DNA of 64,000 bases, taken from assembly GCA_930367215.1 (NCBI GenBank), contig OV884059.1, forward strand, positions 71,271,393-71,335,392. Reading direction: 5' to 3'. Positions 31,471 through 42,880 of this stretch are shown in pieces; position 1 is the first letter of the stretch, and the number at the start of each line of letters is the position of its first letter. This stretch comes from Pollenia angustigena (lineage: Eukaryota; Arthropoda; Insecta; Diptera; Polleniidae). The notes beneath the pieces were generated by a model. It had not been told where the DNA came from, made no database searches, and saw only the letters and a list, made by a program, of their open reading frames with translations. A program made the position numbers and the translations under genes.

Positions 31471-32755
31471 AAATAAAAGGAATAATTTAACAAATTTGTG
31501 AATAATGAAAGAAAAACTTATTGAAGAGCTTAAAAACATACAATATTTATATAAAAAGAATAAATTCAATAAAATAACAAAATCTGGATTGATCAAGTGC
31601 GATATGGTGTGTTCTTAGCAACTTCTGCAAGATACGCTTATTTCTGTTACTTGTTAAAGAGCATAAAAATGTTTCTCTCTTAAAACAGTGAAACTATTAA
31701 AAGCCATTTTTTAAAAATTCAAATACATACATATTTACATAAGCAATAAAAGTGTCATAAGAACCCTCGCCATCTTAAGGCAATGAATCAAAATAGAAAT
31801 TAAAATCTCTTAAATTTATGCACCGGTGAAGGTTGTCAAGTTACATGGGAAAGTCCATAAATTCCGTGAACTCTAAGGCTGCTTTATTGCTAAAAGAAAA
31901 ACTCCCTTTTTTACTAATGAAATTTTAACGGTTTTTTTCTTTAAATGAGGCGGTTGTTACAATGACAACATCTTGTTAATGCTGTATTAATAACAACAAA
32001 CAACAACATCTGTTACAGCTACTGAAAAAAAAAACACAATCATTCAACAACACGAGTTGGAAAACATGCTGCAGCAACAAGAAAAAAGATGATGAAATGA
32101 CACAAAACAAAGCGTGAATTGAAACAAACAAAAGAAACATAACAAAATATTTGCGTACTTTTCCATTATAAATATTAGAAAAATTAAAAAAAAAAAACTA
32201 ACAGCAACATACAATATTTAGCAGCAACAACTGCAACAAATAATATGAAGAAGATGTTGAAAAAAAAAACTAAACAAAAACAACAACGTTGTTTGGTTTC
32301 TTTTAAACTATTTGGGTCGACTCTCACAATTTATTATTAGTTTATTTTTCATTACATTGACACTCCATCAAACACGAAACAACAGCAACAACGACAACAA
32401 CCTAAACAGACATATCGCATCCACATCACAACATCAAGTGCACAACTGCTGCTCCTGCTGTTGCTTTAACTCTGATGACAAACGTATGAATGAATGACTC
32501 AATGAATGAATTGTTTGAAAGTGTTGAGGTGCAACGAGAAGACGAACAGCGACAACAACAGATGACATACGACAGCAACCACCAACAATGCCTCCACAAA
32601 GTAAATTATTGTTAAAAGATGAAAAGTTGTAAACAGTTCAGTTGTAATAAACTCGTTTAGTCTAGTTGGAAAAGTTGGTACATATTTAAGTACCTTCAAT
32701 GGCTAGATGATTAAGAAAAGTGAAGGTAATTAGGTATATGAGCTTTAAAAACGTC
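31471..32755. other. Non-coding DNA rich in CAA repeats
   Basis: AACAACAA and CAGCAACAA runs (31990-32010, 32220-32290, 32380-32400). A plus-strand 61-residue frame (32312-32497) starts with a hydrophobic stretch but continues into repeat translation. I do not call a gene. Confidence 0.45.
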
Positions 32756-32821
32756 CCAGCAGCCGTAATTCATAATTTACTTAGCTTAAGCTTAATCTCG
32801 ATCGCTAAAATGTCTTACATT

Positions 32822-33894
32822 GGGTCTTCACCTGACAATTTTTTGTCATACTAAACGTCAAACTTCATATAAAAACAAGTTAGAGTTCTATATTCGGCTG
32901 TGCCGAATCTTTGATACCCTCCACCAGCAGTTCGGATGTTTAAGGAGTAATATCTGTATGATGTTATTATTATCTTAAACTGTGACGATTTGTTATTAAT
33001 TATGGTTTTAGGCGACTAAACTGTTTTCCGGTAGTAGGGTTTATATGGGGCCTAGAGTAAATTATGTACCGATCTTTACGAAATTATGGACCGATCATCA
33101 CGAAATTTCACAGCGTCATTTCTAGTCCTTCAAAACTGTGACGTACCAATTTCTGTTATGATACCATTATTAATTATGGTTTTAGGTGTACAAAACTGTT
33201 TTCCGGGAGTAGGGTTTCTATGGGGCCTAGGGTAAATTATGTACCGATCTTTACGAAATTTCACAGTATCATTTATAGTCCTATAAAACTGTGACGAGCC
33301 AAAATTGGTTATGATTGCATTATTTTTTACGGTTTTAGGCGTACTAAACTGTTTTCCGGGAGTAGTGTTTATATGGGGCTTAGGGTAAATTATGGACGGA
33401 TCTTCACGAAATTTTACAGCGTGATTTCCAGTCAAATAAAACAAATTTTTGCAAAATCTTATCTCATTCCGTGCCTTGTTCGAGCATTTATGTTATTTTT
33501 TTGTAACAAAATTATCAATTTTTTTAGGTGGTGGTTCCACATTTTGATTCATAGCTCTGGTCCTACTGAACCGATTTTGCTGGATTTCAATCCCAAACTG
33601 CTTAGGATAACTATAAGCAATTTGGTACTAAGTTTGTGCATTTGTTTTGAGTTGTTCGAAAGTGAGCGTGTTTTCAACAGACGGACATGGCTAAATCGAC
33701 TTAGAATTACTCAAGGACCCAGAATATATATACTTTATGGGGTCTGCGATGAATAATAAAAAAGTTTCACACGGAATGACAAACTTAATATACCATCTTC
33801 ACAACTAATTGTGGTGGAGGGTATAAAAAACGCTGAAAAAATTTTTTATAAGACTATGACGTTTCGTATGACAAAAAATTGTCAGGTGAGCCCC
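32822..33894. mobile_element. TIR element carrying a dispersed-repeat copy
   Basis: Ends TCACCTGACAATTTTTTGTC with ATACTAAACGTCA, and the complement with one mismatch (TGACGTTTCGTATGACAAAA and onward to TCAGGTGA), about 33 bp of TIR with GGG/CCC beyond. Inside is a complete dispersed-repeat copy (32873-33828). No transposase. Confidence 0.65.
32873..33828 (+). repeat. Dispersed hairpin-headed repeat with ~145-bp tandem units
   Basis: Head AACAAGTTAGAGTTC plus the stem-loop TTCGGCTGTGCCGAA and ATACCCTCCACCA. Tail GACGGACATGG, CCCAGAATATATATACTTTA, GGGGTCTGCGAT and TGGTGGAGGGTATA. The CTCCACCA and TGGTGGAG at head and tail are complementary. Between 33050 and 33450 a unit (TTATGnACCGATCTTTACGA ... 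GTTTTCCGGGAGTAGGGTTT) repeats about three times. Confidence 0.75.
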
Positions 33895-34315
33895 TCATAA
33901 TAGGGAATACAAATTTTAAATATTTTAGCGGTACCATTAAAAGCTAAAATTGCGTCGAATTAAATTTTTATAGCATTGCCAAATTTAACAATGCACGTTA
34001 CAGAATTTCATTCTTAGCCAAAAATCCCTAAATTAACTTTATAGACTTTAAGCGATATAGGGACTGAAATGTCAAATATTTTTGTAATGTTGTAAAAAAA
34101 ATGCAAATCCAAATGCAATTGCAAGCATAGGACAAAACAATGAACGACTATTAGAGGATACGTCCGCTAGATTGATAACCTTTTTGGGTTTTGAATTAAG
34201 AAAATGTTTTAAAGTTGCAATGGAATATCTTATAGTCCCTGTTACTTCGGTTCCTTCACATACGTCGAATACATTCAATAAAGTGATGAAAACAACGGAC
34301 TGTAGCCTTATAAAA

Positions 34316-34978
34316 AAACAAGTAAGAGTGCTATATTCCGCTGTGCCGAACCTTATATACCCTTCACCATTGTGCGAGTAGAATAGAGAGCAACTAAATA
34401 ATTTTTACATATACATATACATACATATTTACAATACTTACAACTTCATTATAAATGAAATTTAAAAAGCGATAACTGGTAAATATTTTTTTTAAATCGT
34501 TTTTAGTTTCTATTTGTTAAAATGATTTCGTTAAATATATGAAATAATAAAGAAGGGTGATAACGAAAATCATATTATGCATTATGCTAGTATATGTAAA
34601 CAAATACGAAGGGGGGGTGAGGGGATAGGAAGAAGAGACGACAACCGGATTTGAACTTCGCTTTGCATAAGGACCCAGAATATATATACTTTATAGGGTG
34701 TAGGACCTTCGGTGAAGGGTATAAAAAACAAACTTAATTATAACAAGTAAGAGTGCTATATTCGGCTGTGCCGAATCTTATATACCTTTCACCATTGTGC
34801 GAGCAGAATACAGAGCAACTAGACAAAAACTAAATAAAACTGGGAAATATTTTTTTTTTTAAATAAGAGACAACCGGTTTTGAACTTCGCTTTTCATAAG
34901 GGCCCAGAATATATGTACTTTATAGGGTGTAGGATCAATATTGTATATACCTTTTTACCTTCGGTGATGGGTACAAAA
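34316..34978 (+). repeat. Two short dispersed hairpin-headed repeats in tandem
   Basis: Copy one 34316-34727 and copy two 34743-34978, both starting AACAAGTAAGAGTGCTATAT with TTC(C/G)GCTGTGCCGAA and CACCATTGTGCGAG, and ending CCCAGAATATAT, TTTATAGGGTGTAGGA and TTCGGTGA(A/T)GGGTA. Internal parts are shorter than at 33 or 36 kb. Confidence 0.7.
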
Positions 34979-34979
34979 A

Positions 34980-37042
34980 GAGTAATTTTCGGGAATTCAG
35001 GGTTCTAATCACTGCATTCGATACTATCGTATCGAATAAACTATTGGATTTTTTTTGCATACGATAGACACTGGCGTATCGAATGAAAACTCGATAAATG
35101 TAATGCCGAGTTACTCGATGTCGAATGCTGTTATTTCAAATTCAATACATTTCATTCGATATCGAGTTTTAAGATACCAAAATAAATAATTTCGATGAAT
35201 TTTGCTCGATATCGTATGCGGTGATTAGACCCCAGTATTTCTGTTATAACTCATACAAATTTCCGACATTTTGATATATAAGTCATATCCATAGGACGTA
35301 TAGCAGCCCTAAAATTTAGTTTTTATAAAAATATTGATGTTTTTAGTCCATTTTTGGAGTATTTTGCTCATAAATTACCCATTGTCTAACCGATTTGATA
35401 GTTTTATATACCGACGTGTTAAGGAAGAATTTAACCATTTACTTAAGTTATATTTATATATAAACTTGTAAATATATATTTTAACAAAGTTAATTATAAA
35501 AAAGAGTAATTTTTGTGGATTCAGTATTTCGGTTATAACTCTGCCATTTTTTAACCGATTTGGCAGATTTACCATTTACTTTAGTTATAAAGCTTGGACT
35601 CGGGGAGATCTATGGTTCCCAAAAGTTGAGTATTTAAAAACAAAATTTAATTTTGGTCATAACTTTTTTGTATCTGAACCGATTTCCCCGAGTTTTTTAT
35701 AAAATATGTTCTACTAAAAATTTCCGATATTTTGATATATAAGTCATATCCATAGGACATATGGCAGCCCTTAAATTTAATTTTTAATTTTTTTTGTACG
35801 GGAGGTACCACGCCCACTTCTCCAATCCCGCCCACATTTTGTAGGATGGTGTGTATTGGCAACCTAAATGTGTGTATCTAATTTGGAAACTTTGGCTCTT
35901 GCCGTTCTCAAGATATACAGAAACAAAAAAAATACAACAACAAGGGATTTTTGGAAAAATTTAGAGGTAGTCGTGATTTTTTGCTCATATCTACGTCATT
36001 TTTGGACCGATCTGGCTGAATTTCAAAGCAAGAAATGGTGGACTGTATGTAACATAATTGTAAAACAACCTAGCCGCTATCATGTCTGGATTATCCGGAA
36101 AACACATATCAAACGTAAGACGGACAGACGGTCAGACGGACAGACGGACATCGTTAAATCAACTTCTCTTCTCATATGGACCCAGAATATATATACTTTA
36201 TGAGGTCTAAAATCAATATTGTGGAAATTACAAACGTTATGACAAACTTATGTATACCCTTTTACACCTGTGGTGAAGGGTATAAAAAAGAGTAATTTTT
36301 GGGATTTCAGTATTTTGGTCATAACTCTGCTATTTCTTAACCGATTTGACATATTTATAAAACGTGGACTCGGGAAGATCTATGGTTCCTGAAAATGGGT
36401 ATTTTTCAAAAAAAAATTTATATTTTGGTCATAACTTTTTCGTATCGGAACCGATTTTCCCGAGTTTTTCAGAAAATATTTTCTATTAAAAATTTCCGAT
36501 CTTCTGATAGATAAGGCGTAACCATAGGTCATATAACATTCAAAAAATTCAGGTTTTTATAAAATTTTAAATACTTTTTGTATGAGAGGTACCACACCTA
36601 CTTCTCCAATCCCGCCCACATTTTGTAGGATGGTGTATATTTATAACCTAAATGTTTGTACCTAATTTTAAAGCTTTGGCTCTTGCCGTTCCCCAGATAT
36701 ACAGAAAAAAGTAATAAAAATACAACAACCACAAGGGATTTTTTGGAAAAATTAGAGGCAGTCGTGGTTTTTTGGTCATATCTCAGCCATTGTTGGACCG
36801 ATCTGGCTGAATTTCAATAGCAAGAAATGGTGGACTATATGTGTCATATAGTCTCCGGAAAACACATATCAAACGTAAGACGGACAGACGGACGGACGGA
36901 CGGATATCGTTAAATCAACTTCTCTCGTCATAAGGACCCAGAATATATATACTTTATAGGGTCTAAGATCAATATTGTAGAAATTACAAACGGAATGACA
37001 AACTTATATATACCCTTTTTCCACCTGTGGTGAAGGGTATAA
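34980..37042 (+). repeat. Two tandem dispersed-repeat bodies (35.0-36.3 and 36.3-37.0 kb)
   Basis: Each body runs GAGTAATTTT..TTCAGTATTT, CATAACTCTGC, CCGCCCACATTTTGTAGGAT, GGCTCTTGCCGTTC, ACGGACAGACGG, CCCAGAATATATATACTTTA and GGTGAAGGGTATA. The first body holds the MITE at 35001-35232. Heads with the TTCGGC stem-loop are absent here, so these are tandem amplifications of the interior. Non-coding. Confidence 0.7.
35001..35232. mobile_element. 232-bp MITE with CAG duplication
   Basis: Ends GGTTCTAATCAC and GTGATTAGACCC (11 of 12 complementary), then CGATA/TATCG-rich text. CAG is duplicated at 34998-35000 and 35233-35235. The uninterrupted target is visible at 36300-36315 (TTCAGTATTTTGGTC) in the neighbouring copy. 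Superfamily unassigned; a 3-bp TSD suits PIF/Harbinger-like or CACTA-like elements. Confidence 0.75.
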
Positions 37043-38995
37043 TAATTAAAGTTTTCCTGCACAAGTACAAACATTCATTCGATAATACTATCGATATATC
37101 GATAGTGAAGTCTGAATCATCGAAAAATATCGATAGTAGAAAATATCGATAGTATCCCAGCACTAGCATACATATAAAGTTTTTTTTTTTTGATATTTGA
37201 TAAAAGTATTAACTATGGTTACCGGACTTCTGACATTCGCGAGATAAACTTATGTAAAAGTCTGTATAATATTTATAATAATACTTTAGGCCGGGTTAGC
37301 TGTGTGTCAATGTAATTGTATCAGCTGATCGATTGTGGTAAATGAAAAGCAATGAAACTGCTTTACATTTCAACCTGAAAAAAATGGAATTTCATTACGA
37401 GGTTACGTGGCAGTTATAGATACCCTGCAAATAATATTGGACTTCTTGATCCATTTTAGATAAAATGGACTACTTACAACATGGTCCAATGTAATGCAAT
37501 CATGGACCATGTCATTGTAAAAAAAGAGTTTGTAGCTTAGCGACATTTTTTTGTTTTTAAACGACATGTTTGTTGATTTTAAACGATTTCAAAACTAATC
37601 CTCTGGAGTAGTTTAAAAACCAATCCACTGGGTGTAATTATGAACACAGAGTAGTTTTAAGACTACAGCGACATGCTTCAATAAAGTGCTTGCCATTACT
37701 TCACCGCAATAAAGTCGAGTTTTTGCGTCCATCTATTGGCAAGGTCATGTCGTACAGTGCATTGTTGTAGAACAAAATAAGACAAATATAGAAGGAGAAG
37801 ACTTAAGTTTAAAAACTGACGTGCTGCTTTGTATCATCAAGCCATGAATATCAGATAAAATTCGTAAGATTCCATAAATAAAAAAATATTACAAAAGGTC
37901 CGCAGAATAAACCTTTAAATTTTTGAAAAAAAATTATTTAAATTGAAGCAAGAATACGGGTACCTGTCATACATTATTTTTACAAAAATTTTAATTTCAG
38001 CTGAACTAAACCCCCAAGACCAAAAGCAACTTGTAAAAAGTCTCCCATATGAGGGGTATAGATGCAAAGACTGCAATGTCGACTTTTTTGCACAAACGTA
38101 ACTAATAATACCTCTTGGTTGTATTTAATGAATGCTTCCAATTAGTGAATATTACATTACCAGAAACATAAAAAAGTATGTTCAAAAATTAAGAATTGAT
38201 GCAAAAACGGTAATGTCCATCGGAGGTTGTCGTTTTTGCAATGTTCACAGTTTGTTAAGCTCTTTTTCTCTCAACTATTTTCGAAAATGCATGCTTTTTT
38301 TTTATTTTGTTTCTTTTTGCAAAACAAAACTAATAACAAATTTTAAAATATAACAAATTATTTTTTATATGAAACAGTTAGTTTTATTGTTCATTTAATA
38401 GCTTTGTCATTAGTTGTAATTATGGAGCTTAGTTGTTATGAAGTTCCTCCAAATCAATCAAGAAAAATTAAGCCTTTGTAAAGTTTAAGAATTTTATAAC
38501 TACTGATTTTTTTAAGTACTTGCCAATGCTAAAAAAGCAGCAATGCCCATTTGATTAGAGCAAACACAACAATCTCCAAATTTATTATTATAATTGCCAG
38601 CAAACCGCTATATCGATTTGGTTGAAACTTGCGTCATATCTTCATCATATTCTTATTTACTGAATAGCATGATAAACAATTCATAAATATGAATATACTT
38701 TGAGCTAGAGGTTTTTACTATATATTACGAAAACTTTAAATAATATAATAATAATTTGTGTTAGATAAGAATTATCTAAGAATTGTTTATTGTTTTAGTA
38801 ATTAGTTATCCTTTAAGCTTGAAGTTTTTAAAATGTTAATGCCTAATTTTACTAAACTAAACAGAATTGTTTGTTGATGGCAAAATACTTGCCTAAAAGT
38901 AAATTATAATGTAAAACAGTTACAGTGTAATAATAAGAACAAGATGGTTTAAGAAAATATTAGAAAGAAGAGTCATTTGATGGATGAGTCATTAC
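37043..38995. other. Mostly non-coding DNA with ATCGATA cluster
   Basis: 37080-37160 holds several ATCGATA motifs (for example ACTATCGATATATCGATAGT). The rest has no recognised gene, except the weak exon candidate at 38001-38101. Confidence 0.45.
38001..38101 (+). other. Candidate terminal exon with a CxxC motif
   Basis: A strong acceptor-like TTTTAATTTCAG ends at 38000. In phase, the next 32 codons read ELNPQDQKQLVKSLPYEGY then RCKDCNVDFFAQT and a stop at 38099-38101. Composition is more protein-like and less AT-rich than the surroundings, and YxCxxC resembles the start of a zinc finger. No upstream exon was found, and an open frame of this size can arise by chance. Confidence 0.3.
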
Positions 38996-39998
38996 CAGGG
39001 AAACCATAAATATGCAATTGCATGTTTTTCGTTGTCCGACCAATGAAGGCACAAATAATATATTTATCCGTTTTAGAGCCTTTTATGAAAGTTGGCATCG
39101 ATTTGTTAGTGCATATTTTACCGTTTGCAGCATTTTTGTGCACAATTTAGTTAAACGAGCATTTTTGCAGCATATTTTAAGTTTATAGCGCATATTTTGC
39201 CTTTTTAAGGCATATTTTGATATATGTTAAGTTTTTAAAGATGCTTTTGCAGAAAATAAATTTTTTTTCGAAATTCTGTTACTTCAATTTCGCCATCTAC
39301 ATTTAATTTTTACTTTCAAATTGTTATGCGATGTGTATAATACATAGACATGAAGACCGATCTTTTTGTATACTGATCGACTCAAAATCACTTTTTAAAG
39401 TGATATAACGATGTCCATCCATCCGTCTGGCTGGTTGTCTGCCCACGGTAACCTTGTGCGCAAAGTACAGGTTCCAATTTTGTAGATAATTTGATCAAAT
39501 ATGGACGAGGTCTGTGTAAATGGTGAGAATCGGTCTATAATTTCATATATTTCCCATAAAAACTTCTTTCCAAATGAGACTCTTTGCGTCAGTCTGGTAT
39601 GACGGTATTTAAATTAAATTCGCCCCAAAAATGTTTTACTGTAAATTAAATTATTTTTAAATCGTTTCACATTTGCCCAAAGCTCCCATCCTTAAATCGC
39701 TTTAACTTCCTTTAAATGTGAACATTTGTTAACAATTTACCGGCCGTACCTAAAATCCATTTAATGATGTTAAGATCTAGATAATATTCAGCGCAAACAT
39801 CTCTTATAGGAATTTTAACCTAATATGGGCTCAAGCGATAATAGTTCTAGGTTTTTTTTTTTAATATATTGTCTTCAAATTTGAATTTTGGATTTTTCAG
39901 AGCATTTTTTAAAAATTTTTCAGGGCATATTTTTTAGTTTTTACTGCATATTTAATGCGCATAAAACGTGTTTTTGGAGAATATTTCTGGTCTCCCTG
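38996..39998. mobile_element. hAT-type non-autonomous transposon (GCATATTTT repeats)
   Basis: Starts CAGGGAAACCATAAATATG and ends GAATATTTCTGGTCTCCCTG, an imperfect 19-bp TIR. A perfect 8-bp duplication GTCATTAC sits at 38988-38995 and 39999-40006. GCATATTTT or close variants occur repeatedly in both subterminal regions (39110-39230 and 39900-39955). No transposase. Confidence 0.85.
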
Positions 39999-40283
39999 GT
40001 CATTACTAACCTTGCAGCCACACGATCAAGTTGTTCTTGATAGTCTTTTACATATACTGCTTATCAAAATTTACATAAATTGAAAGCTACGACGTAGGCT
40101 GCACTCAATATGTAAGCAATTTACTTCTAAGATGTCAACAACAACACAATTTATATAAAGGTGAAATTGAAAGCTATCTTGTGGTCAATTTAAAAAGTGT
40201 GAGCGTGTTAGTAAAAAAGTAAGAGTGTATTGCAAATTGAAAGGAATTGAAAGTCAAAACTTGATAGTGTGACCGCCAAGTAA

Positions 40284-40567
40284 GTCATCGTCCAGACTTC
40301 GAAGTTTTGCTGCAGCAATTCTGAGTTTATAGGTGAGAGGGGTAAGAAGTTTGCGGAGGGGTACTCAGTTTCATGTACTCTGCAATTCTGTTTTGTTTGG
40401 TTATTCTCACACTTTTATATATGCAAAATATAAAAAGGAGAAGAAGAGAGACAAGATAAAAATACAAAAATTCCAAAAATATAATTTCATTATCTGGACA
40501 CTAATGCAATTTCAGAGCAGAATTTTATAAAATTTCAGCAACAAAAATTGGAAGTCTGAACGATGAC
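40284..40567. mobile_element. PIF/Harbinger-like MITE (TAA duplication)
   Basis: Ends GTCATCGTCCAGACTTC and GAAGTCTGAACGATGAC, and the TIR continues imperfectly for about 38 bp. TAA is repeated at 40281-40283 and 40568-40570. TAA/TTA targets are typical of PIF/Harbinger. The interior frame 40333-40530 is lysine-rich noise. Confidence 0.7.
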
Positions 40568-40807
40568 TAAAAGAATTAGATAAAATTTGTAAACGTAATA
40601 ATTATAACAATAAAGATTGTTAACATAAACAATTGTGTATTTATTTTATAAAAACTATCCTACGAGCATCCAAAAAAAATGGACAAAAATCAAGAGAGAG
40701 AAATTTCTTCTGATCCTTTGAAAAGAAATGGCGTTTCATTCTTGTCAAAATTGATAACTCAATAACGTAGCGAATTTTTTTTATTTACTCATTTTGACGT
40801 CACTAGC

Positions 40808-41961
40808 ACTAAAACTGACCCCAATTTTAAATGAAAATAGAAGTATTCGTAACCACCAATTCGGCTTTAGAAGACAACACAGCACAATTGAGCAAACCCA
40901 ACGAATAGTAAACGCAATAAGAAAAGCCTTTCAAGAAAGAAAATATTTTTCCGCTCTCTTCATCGATGTTTCTCAAGCTTTTGATAAATTCTGGCACGAA
41001 GGCTTATTACATAAATTGAAGCTAAACTTACCAGTAAACACACACAAGCTGTTCGAAAGCTATTAGTCGGTCGTCAATTTATTATTTAGGAAGGAAATTT
41101 CTTAAGTTCACCTTAGCCAATTGGTGCTGGTGTCCCACAGGGCAGCATCCTGAGCCCTCTGTTATACTTAATTTATACTTCGACATGCCAACAAGCAACT
41201 ACACCCAAACTTCAACATTCGCAGACGATACAGCTTATAATGGTCAATGAGCAAAAATGCGTACATATAACATTCACATTGCGCCGGGAATCTTGCCCCC
41301 TATTACAATCAATAATCAAATAATTCCTCAACAGTCGCATGTAAAATATCTCGGTATACATCTGGATCGGCGATTAACGTGGAAATGCCACATAGAGGCA
41401 AAATTAACTCAAATGAAACTAATTCAAATTCATTGGCTTATTGAAAGAAATTCTGTCCTTAGTCTCGATTGCAAGCTTCTACTTTACAACTCTATCTTAA
41501 AGCCTATCTGGTGCTACGGTATTCAACTATGGGGCATAGCCTCGGCCTCTAATATCGACAAAATTCAAAGGCGCCAAAATAAACTTCTTCGAATAATTAC
41601 AGCCGCTCCCTGGTATATTAAAAACTCAAACATCCATAAGGATCTCAAGGTACCATTAGTAAAAACTATGATTAGAAAATATGCAGTAAAATTTTTAAAA
41701 AGACTTGAGCAGCACCCAAATCCATTAGCTTGTATTATTTTAAATCATGGCGGCCATACTCGCTTAAGAAGAAGAGACGCTGCAGCACTTATCCATTTAG
41801 ATGAGCGATAATCACCTATGTATGTGAACGGAACCGGTTGAAGAAAATTTTTGTCTGGCATTGGCAGGACATAAATAAAGTATTAGGATAAGATTTGATT
41901 AATTATTGTTAGTTCATATTTATTTTATGAATTTTCAATAAATAAATAATGAAAAAAAAAG
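40808..41961 (+). pseudogene. Jockey-clade LINE, 5'-truncated polymerase remnant
   Basis: Starts inside the RT domain. In order: NHQFGFRRQHSTIEQ, LFIDVSQAFDKFWHEGLL (catalytic D kept), a frameshift near 41065, IGAGVPQGSILSPL, FADDTAY near 41219-41239, a deletion of roughly 30 residues, KCVHITFTLR, then after another shift an open stretch of about 170 codons (QSHVKYLGIHLDRRLTW, WCYGIQLWGIASASN, RQNKLLRIITAAPWYI) to a stop at 41811. It ends in GAAAAAAAAAGC. CACTAGC at 40801-40807 and 41962-41968 may be the target duplication. Related to but distinct from the Jockey copy at 13 kb. Confidence 0.85.
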
Positions 41962-42562
41962 CACTAGCGGAGAATGACAAATGTATAATTTTAAGTACTT
42001 TTACCCGCGTTTACACAACTAGATATAGCTAAAGGTAGGAATTTATTGGACAATACGTAAACTTTGTTTTATACAGTAGTTTTGACTTAACTGCCTTTTG
42101 TTTACGTGCACTTTTGACTTAACTGCACAAAATTGATAATTTTTGAAATTGTTCTTTATAATTCCATACAAATTCCTTTTTAAGTGCACTTTCTATACGT
42201 GCACATTTAAGTTAAATGCACAAAATTTTTGGCATTTTAAAATGATTTTCATACAAAAATTCCAATTTAGCTGCACTTTTTGTTAACTGCCCAAAATACA
42301 TATTTTCTGGAATTATTCTTCAAAATCCTTTTTTACGTGCATTTTGTATACCTGCACATTTTTCATATTTTTGCGCAGCTTTAAAATATTTTCATACAAA
42401 ACATCAAAGATAGCTGCACACATAAAAATATGTATATGGAGACCACTTTTTCACATAAATATCCAACTTAAGCTGTTTATAAAGGTATAAATCGCAATTA
42501 TTTTGTTTTTTTCCATAAATTTTTATGTTCTTTGTGAATTCTCATTGTTTTTGTTAATGTTT

Positions 42563-42824
42563 GTCTGAGTTCATACGGCACATGTCTTATTGAAAAGATT
42601 CTTCCTTTTTCTTCTATGAACATAAATTGGCGTTAAAATTATTCATGTCATGTTGACGACATGTGTTCTTTTAATATTGAAACAATAACAAAATTAAACA
42701 ACGAATGAAAAAGCAAAGCGTAAAGACAGTACATGCATCTGTGTACTCGCTCCTTTTCCCCTCGTCCCTCTCGCCTATAAAGTAGCAATCATATCAATAA
42801 GACATGAGCCGTATGAACTCAGAC
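42563..42824. mobile_element. MITE, GTCTGAGTTCATAC family
   Basis: Arms of about 33 bp begin GTCTGAGTTCATACGGCACA and end CCGTATGAACTCAGAC. TTT lies on both sides. The interior CCCTCTCGCCTATAAAGT matches related elements at 24.64-24.74 kb and 61756-61863. Inserted in the pogo-like element. Confidence 0.75.
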
Positions 42825-42880
42825 TTTCTTTTATATTAAATAAACATACACACACACATGTATAAAATGATCTGTTATTT

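Larger units (their letters stand above)
32757..34062. mobile_element. CAGCCGTA-type MITE split by a nested element
   Basis: Left part 32757-32821 (AGCAGCCGTAATTC then CTCGATCGCTAAAATG) and right part about 33905-34062 (GCATTGCCAAATTTAACAAT, GTTACAGAATTTCATTC, AGCCAAAAATC) align in order with the intact copy at 60904-61139 read in reverse. The intervening 32822-33894 is a separate inserted element. The right end is decayed. Confidence 0.65.

Noticed and set aside
32000..32600. Polyglutamine-type exon from CAA/CAG repeats
   Set aside because: Repeats occur in several frames without a long open frame or splice context; typical of fly intronic and intergenic DNA.
34998..35235. Host regulatory region because of CGATA motifs
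   Set aside because: The interval is bounded by TIRs and a CAG duplication and is absent from the paralogous repeat, so it is an inserted element.
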